The notes below the pieces were generated by a model that saw only the letters and a list, made by a program, of their open reading frames with translations, did no database searches and was not told the origin of the DNA. From the NCBI GenBank assembly GCA_002308615.1, contig DBWC01000140.1, forward strand, positions 13,991 through 32,060: a stretch of DNA of 18,070 bases, in the 5' to 3' direction. The translations under genes were made by a program, and so were the position numbers. The stretch comes from Clostridiales bacterium UBA1248. Its GTDB lineage: Bacteria > Bacillota > Clostridia > Oscillospirales > CAG-272. Numbering within the stretch: the first letter of the stretch is position 1; each line of letters starts with the position of its first letter. Below, piece after piece: positions 14,838 through 18,070 of this stretch.

Positions 14838-17800
14838 TCACTGCTTTATCTGCAGTTCATAAGAATCTGCGGCGTCCATATCGAGTACGAACGCGAATGA
14901 ATACGTACCGTCCCCGTCGGAGTATACCTGGTATCCGTCGTAGCCGTTAGGTCCCGCCAGCTCAAGCTCCTGCCATTTTCCGTCGACCTTGACGTTGATC
15001 TTCGGCAGCTTGTAGCTATCAAATCCGTAAACTCTTACGACGCCGCGGTTTGCACCGCCTGAAAACGTGAATTCGGCTTCGTTGTTTTCAGCCTTTACCA
15101 TGGGAACGTAGGTATCTTCAATCACCGAGCCCTTCTTGACCGTGACCTTATAGGGATTTATGCAGGTATCTTCCCGTACAGCTCTCACGTTGTCGTCGTT
15201 TGCGCTCTTTGTCTCGCCCCAGGGCAGAAGGATCATATCGATATTGATCGTATCGCCGGCTTTCAGCGTCACGTTTTCAATGTCGAGCGTCAGCTCTATA
15301 TGCGTCTGAGCCGATATGGCGTTTTCTCTGAAGATGAGATTGCCCGTGTATTTTTCTCCGCCGATCGTTATGTCGTAATTTTTTATTATCATCGCAAAGT
15401 TTACGGCGTCCGTGACCTCGCTTCCCGGCACCTTGAACGTCGGCTCGTACACGGCTACGTACGGAGATTCGGTACCAAGCTTTACAAGGCGGGATATTTT
15501 CCTCTTTGTATCCGCGTCCTCCGTAACTATTTCGTTGTTTTCGTCAACGTAGCTGATCTTTTTATACAAAGCGCTTGCGTATCTGCCGTCAAATTTGAAA
15601 ATAGTGAAGTTTTTGCTGAAATTCTGGATGGTGACGTCTTTAAGCACGGTCATGCGTATTTCGTACAGCGTGCGGTTTTCGTCCGTCTGCGGAAGCTCCG
15701 TATGCCTGTAAGTCGCGGCTATCGCCTCGTCGTCTGACAGATAGTTCATCGTAATATCGGCGTACACCGGTCCGGCTGAGGCTATGTTCGCGGACTGTGA
15801 TTCGGACATATAAACGTCGCCCTTAGTCTGCGTGCTGTAGTTTAAGAAATACAGTCTGCCGGTAGACGTGTGCTGCGGCTGAGAAGCCCACATCGGCGCG
15901 GAATTCGCTCTGAAATCGGGCAGTGTCCAACCGTCTTTGCCGAACACGAAGTACGGCGCTATACAGTTAGTCTCGGAAACGCCGACTGAGAGGTGATAAT
16001 ACGGCTGGATAAAGCTTATTGACGAAAGCTGCTTCAAGGCGTATTTGCCCCAGTTCTGATACAGATGCAAAACCGTCAGCTTCCGGCTCTCGTCCTTTCC
16101 GACGACAACGGGAACGTACGCTTCGCCGCCGAATGAATTGTCACCCGGATCGTAATTTGACTCTTCTTTTTCACCTACGAAGTTTTTGCTTACCTGAACT
16201 GGTATTGGAAGCAGAGCGGAGTCCTGATCGAGTACGGCTGCGCATTCAAGCGCGCCGGACGCGGTATATACGTTGAAATAGACCGTTCTGTCAACTACGC
16301 CGTCTCCCGTGACGACAATGTTTACGCCAATCTGTTTGTCCGGCGTCTGATTATAAGCGTCCACAAAGCCGGCGCCGGTCGTGAAAATATCGTAACATCC
16401 TCTTATCTTGTTGTAGAAGAATACTTTTGAGCTGTACTGATTCTTGATAAGCTGAATATCTTTAAGCGGATTACGTTCGATATACGCTTCCTTGCGCAGA
16501 TCGTTGAACTGATGGCTGTCGGAGGTGTATATCCTGTGGTAAAGCTGTTCCGACGCGTTGGCGTCAAGTTTGTCGGCGAGCTTTACCTCGCGCGTGATGA
16601 TGTATTTGCTGTTTTTAAGTTCCACCTTTACCGTACCGTTCTGGTCGTACGGGATGATTATGCCGAAAACGCCCGCGCTTTTGATATCAAAGCCGACGTA
16701 TTCCATTTTTTTGAAGTCAAACGAATCCGGTATGCCGTTGTATTCTTTTTCGTCGTCCTTCAGTATCATCTTGCGCACCGTTGACGCGGGTATTTCGATA
16801 ACAGTCCCGAGATATCCGCCGCCGGTGTATTTTTCCGTTGCAACAACGCGTATCTGTTCGTGAACTTTATCGGGATACGTGTGATATGAACGCTCGAGCA
16901 GAAGCGGCAGATGCTCGCCGCCGCGCTTGAGGAGCTTCATATCGGATATCTGTACGTTTTCCTTCGTTTCGGTGCCGAGCGCTATCTTTATCGAGACTAT
17001 AGTGCCGCTCAGGCTTTTCATCGCGGAGAAGGGTATAACCATCGTTGTTTCTTCTCCCGCGTTGAATCTGTAAACGAGCTGCCTGTCCGGACTGTAAGCG
17101 CCGGTTTTTGCAGTCAAAAGCAGAACGCTCAGAATATCCGATGAATCAGCCTTGACGGTTATCTGCAGAGCGTCGTATTCGTCGCATGATACCTCAAGAC
17201 CTTTAAGCTCGATATAAGGATCGACGAGCGTGCTTACGGTGTATGACAAAATCCCGTTTTCATACTGCAGATTTTTTATGTCGTTGCCTTTGAATTTGTC
17301 TCCGTAATCCTTTAAAAGATCTATGCATTCCTCGCCCTCGGCATACGTCTTTTTCGTATCGGGGTTTATGAAATTCTGATCGCGGAAATGAAAGTCGTAG
17401 TAATAATAACCGATCCTCTGACTGTTCATCCTGCCGCTGTAAAGAGATTCTGACGCGACGTAATAATCGTCGCCGAGACGTATATACGCGTCCATCGTGT
17501 TTTCAAAATACGGAACGCCCTGCGAATTCGTAAGCGAATTTACGATCATCGTATCGTTTTGCAGGATGTGGTAAGTCAAAGACATATTTCTGTTGCTTAT
17601 CGTGTATCCGGAGCGCGCGCCGTCGGTGAATTTGCCCTGAACGCCGTTTGCGTATTCGTTTGCGGCGGATATCGAAGCATTCCAGTCAAGCTTTGAAAAA
17701 TCGGTGTTTTCAACGTTTATTTTGTCCTTAGACTTACTCTCGTAGAAAACCGGTTCCTCGTCAACTACTTCCTCGCCGGTCGTAACGTCGTCGGGCGGGA

Positions 17801-17975
17801 AAGTCTGCGCGTCCGTCTCAGTATCGGACGACGCGGTCTGCACGGGATCTGTGAAAACGTCCGGTTCCGTCTCTGTAATTTCATCAGTCGTCGTATCCGT
17901 ATCGGTCTGCGTACACGAAATGACCGAAAAAAGCATAACGGCGAGCAGTAACGCGGATAACAGTCTTCTTTTCAT
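14838..17975 (-). CDS. Large surface lipoprotein A, paralogue of lipoprotein B
   Basis: The start chosen is the ATG at 17975, 5 bases after GGAGGT (17981-17986); an upstream ATG at 17999 has no such site and would precede the MKRR signal start. The product has 1,045 residues. The lipobox is V-I-S-C (Cys21). A long acidic, Thr-rich linker follows (about 22-75), then DWNASISAANEYANGVQGKF. A jelly-roll-like segment (about 217-352: DALQITVKAD, YRFNAGEETTMVIPFSAM) has the same position as in lipoprotein B. The core shares HQFNDLRKEAYIERNPL, GDGVVDRTVYF, LHLYQNWG, SVGVSETNCIAPYFVFGKDG and WTLPDFRANSAP with its neighbour, while signal, linker and several loops differ. The end has GYDGYQVYSDGDGTYSFAF. 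Anchored to the outer face of the membrane. The family is not recognised as a whole; glycan binding or a non-classical polysaccharide-cleaving role is inferred from the fold-like segments and the GH2 neighbour. Confidence 0.85.
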   Translation of the reverse strand: MKRRLLSALLLAVMLFSVISCTQTDTDTTTDEITETEPDVFTDPVQTASSDTETDAQTFPPDDVTTGEEVVDEEPVFYESKSKDKINVENTDFSKLDWNASISAANEYANGVQGKFTDGARSGYTISNRNMSLTYHILQNDTMIVNSLTNSQGVPYFENTMDAYIRLGDDYYVASESLYSGRMNSQRIGYYYYDFHFRDQNFINPDTKKTYAEGEECIDLLKDYGDKFKGNDIKNLQYENGILSYTVSTLVDPYIELKGLEVSCDEYDALQITVKADSSDILSVLLLTAKTGAYSPDRQLVYRFNAGEETTMVIPFSAMKSLSGTIVSIKIALGTETKENVQISDMKLLKRGGEHLPLLLERSYHTYPDKVHEQIRVVATEKYTGGGYLGTVIEIPASTVRKMILKDDEKEYNGIPDSFDFKKMEYVGFDIKSAGVFGIIIPYDQNGTVKVELKNSKYIITREVKLADKLDANASEQLYHRIYTSDSHQFNDLRKEAYIERNPLKDIQLIKNQYSSKVFFYNKIRGCYDIFTTGAGFVDAYNQTPDKQIGVNIVVTGDGVVDRTVYFNVYTASGALECAAVLDQDSALLPIPVQVSKNFVGEKEESNYDPGDNSFGGEAYVPVVVGKDESRKLTVLHLYQNWGKYALKQLSSISFIQPYYHLSVGVSETNCIAPYFVFGKDGWTLPDFRANSAPMWASQPQHTSTGRLYFLNYSTQTKGDVYMSESQSANIASAGPVYADITMNYLSDDEAIAATYRHTELPQTDENRTLYEIRMTVLKDVTIQNFSKNFTIFKFDGRYASALYKKISYVDENNEIVTEDADTKRKISRLVKLGTESPYVAVYEPTFKVPGSEVTDAVNFAMIIKNYDITIGGEKYTGNLIFRENAISAQTHIELTLDIENVTLKAGDTINIDMILLPWGETKSANDDNVRAVREDTCINPYKVTVKKGSVIEDTYVPMVKAENNEAEFTFSGGANRGVVRVYGFDSYKLPKINVKVDGKWQELELAGPNGYDGYQVYSDGDGTYSFAFVLDMDAADSYELQIKQ

Positions 17976-17992
17976 TGTAAACCTCCGGAAGT

Positions 17993-18018
17993 ATATCATT
18001 ATCCATATTCAATGATAT
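17993..18018. promoter_or_regulatory. Palindrome overlapping the -10 box (possible operator)
   Basis: ATATCATT (17993-18000) and AATGATAT (18011-18018) are perfect 8-bp arms with a 10-base spacer. The outer arm covers the -10 box at 18012-18017 and the spacer covers the likely start site. A repressor dimer bound here would shut off the lipoprotein-GH2 genes. No regulator gene lies in the window. Alternatively the palindrome forms a small hairpin at the 5' end of the mRNA. Confidence 0.5.
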
Positions 18019-18040
18019 CACGCCGGATAAAAAAAATCAA
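18012..18040 (-). promoter_or_regulatory. Promoter of the lipoprotein A-B-GH2 genes
   Basis: On the minus strand TTGATT (18035-18040) and TATCAT (18012-18017) are separated by 17 bases. TGA directly before the -10 makes it an extended -10 promoter. The upstream sequence to the window end is very A/T-rich, like an UP element. The start site near 18005 would leave a 30-base leader with GGAGGT. The stretch 18041-18070 shows nothing else. Confidence 0.65.
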
Positions 18041-18070
18041 TATATATAATATAAATTTAAAAATAATTTT

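Noticed and set aside
14821..14841. GTG start at 14841 for lipoprotein B, overlapping the previous stop
   Set aside because: The strong ribosome binding site lies downstream of it and fits the ATG at 14820, which also gives a normal signal peptide.
17976..17999. ATG start at 17999 for lipoprotein A
   Set aside because: It has no ribosome binding site and falls in the probable leader; the ATG at 17975 has GGAGGT at good distance.

Overview
The window looks like chromosomal DNA of an uncultured Gram-positive anaerobe of the Clostridia type. The reasons are the XpaC-TelA gene pair known from Firmicutes, lipoprotein-type export signals, strong GGAGG ribosome binding sites, housekeeping promoters close to consensus, and a cysteine-rich protein of clostridial character. 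This assignment is inferred from gene content; there is no rRNA or other marker gene. Coding density is high and no gene-free stretch exceeds about 140 bases. I saw no tRNA, rRNA, CRISPR array, transposase or phage gene.

Left part (1-6576, all minus strand). A long, tightly packed gene string starts at a near-consensus promoter at 6617-6645. In order of transcription it encodes XpaC (two-helix membrane protein), TelA (toxic-anion-resistance family), a divergent LemA-like membrane protein, a TPM-domain lipoprotein with a Gly/His-rich tail, a GNAT-Nudix fusion and an S66 serine peptidase of the MccF/LD-carboxypeptidase type. Several joints overlap by four bases (ATGA) or abut exactly, so translational coupling is likely. 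After a 134-bp spacer holding a GC-rich, hairpin-forming element, a glycoside-hydrolase-like gene runs off the left edge. The string combines envelope-associated proteins (XpaC, TelA, LemA, TPM) with enzymes that could modify or destroy small toxic nucleotides or peptides (GNAT, Nudix, S66). Its joint function is unknown.

Middle part (6577-8676). The promoter of that string stands back to back with a perfect consensus promoter (TTGACA-N17-TATAAT) for a second, unrelated GNAT-Nudix fusion on the plus strand. The two -35 boxes form an 8-bp inverted repeat. Next comes a 267-residue protein with 17 cysteines, whose ribosome binding site lies in the 3' arm of a 10-bp inverted repeat that could mask it in read-through transcripts. 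A 12-bp-arm bidirectional terminator separates it from the convergent gene.

Right part (8677-18070, all minus strand). Two very large tandem paralogous lipoproteins of about 1,020-1,045 residues, each carrying a jelly-roll-like carbohydrate-binding segment, precede a full-length GH2 beta-galactosidase. A promoter with an overlapping palindrome sits just upstream of the first lipoprotein. The arrangement suggests a surface glycan-handling locus in which the lipoproteins bind or process glycan outside and the LacZ-type enzyme works inside. I do not recognise the lipoprotein family as a whole, and it is the best candidate here for something undescribed. The other leading candidate is the coupled GNAT-Nudix/S66 pair behind the XpaC-TelA-LemA-TPM genes.
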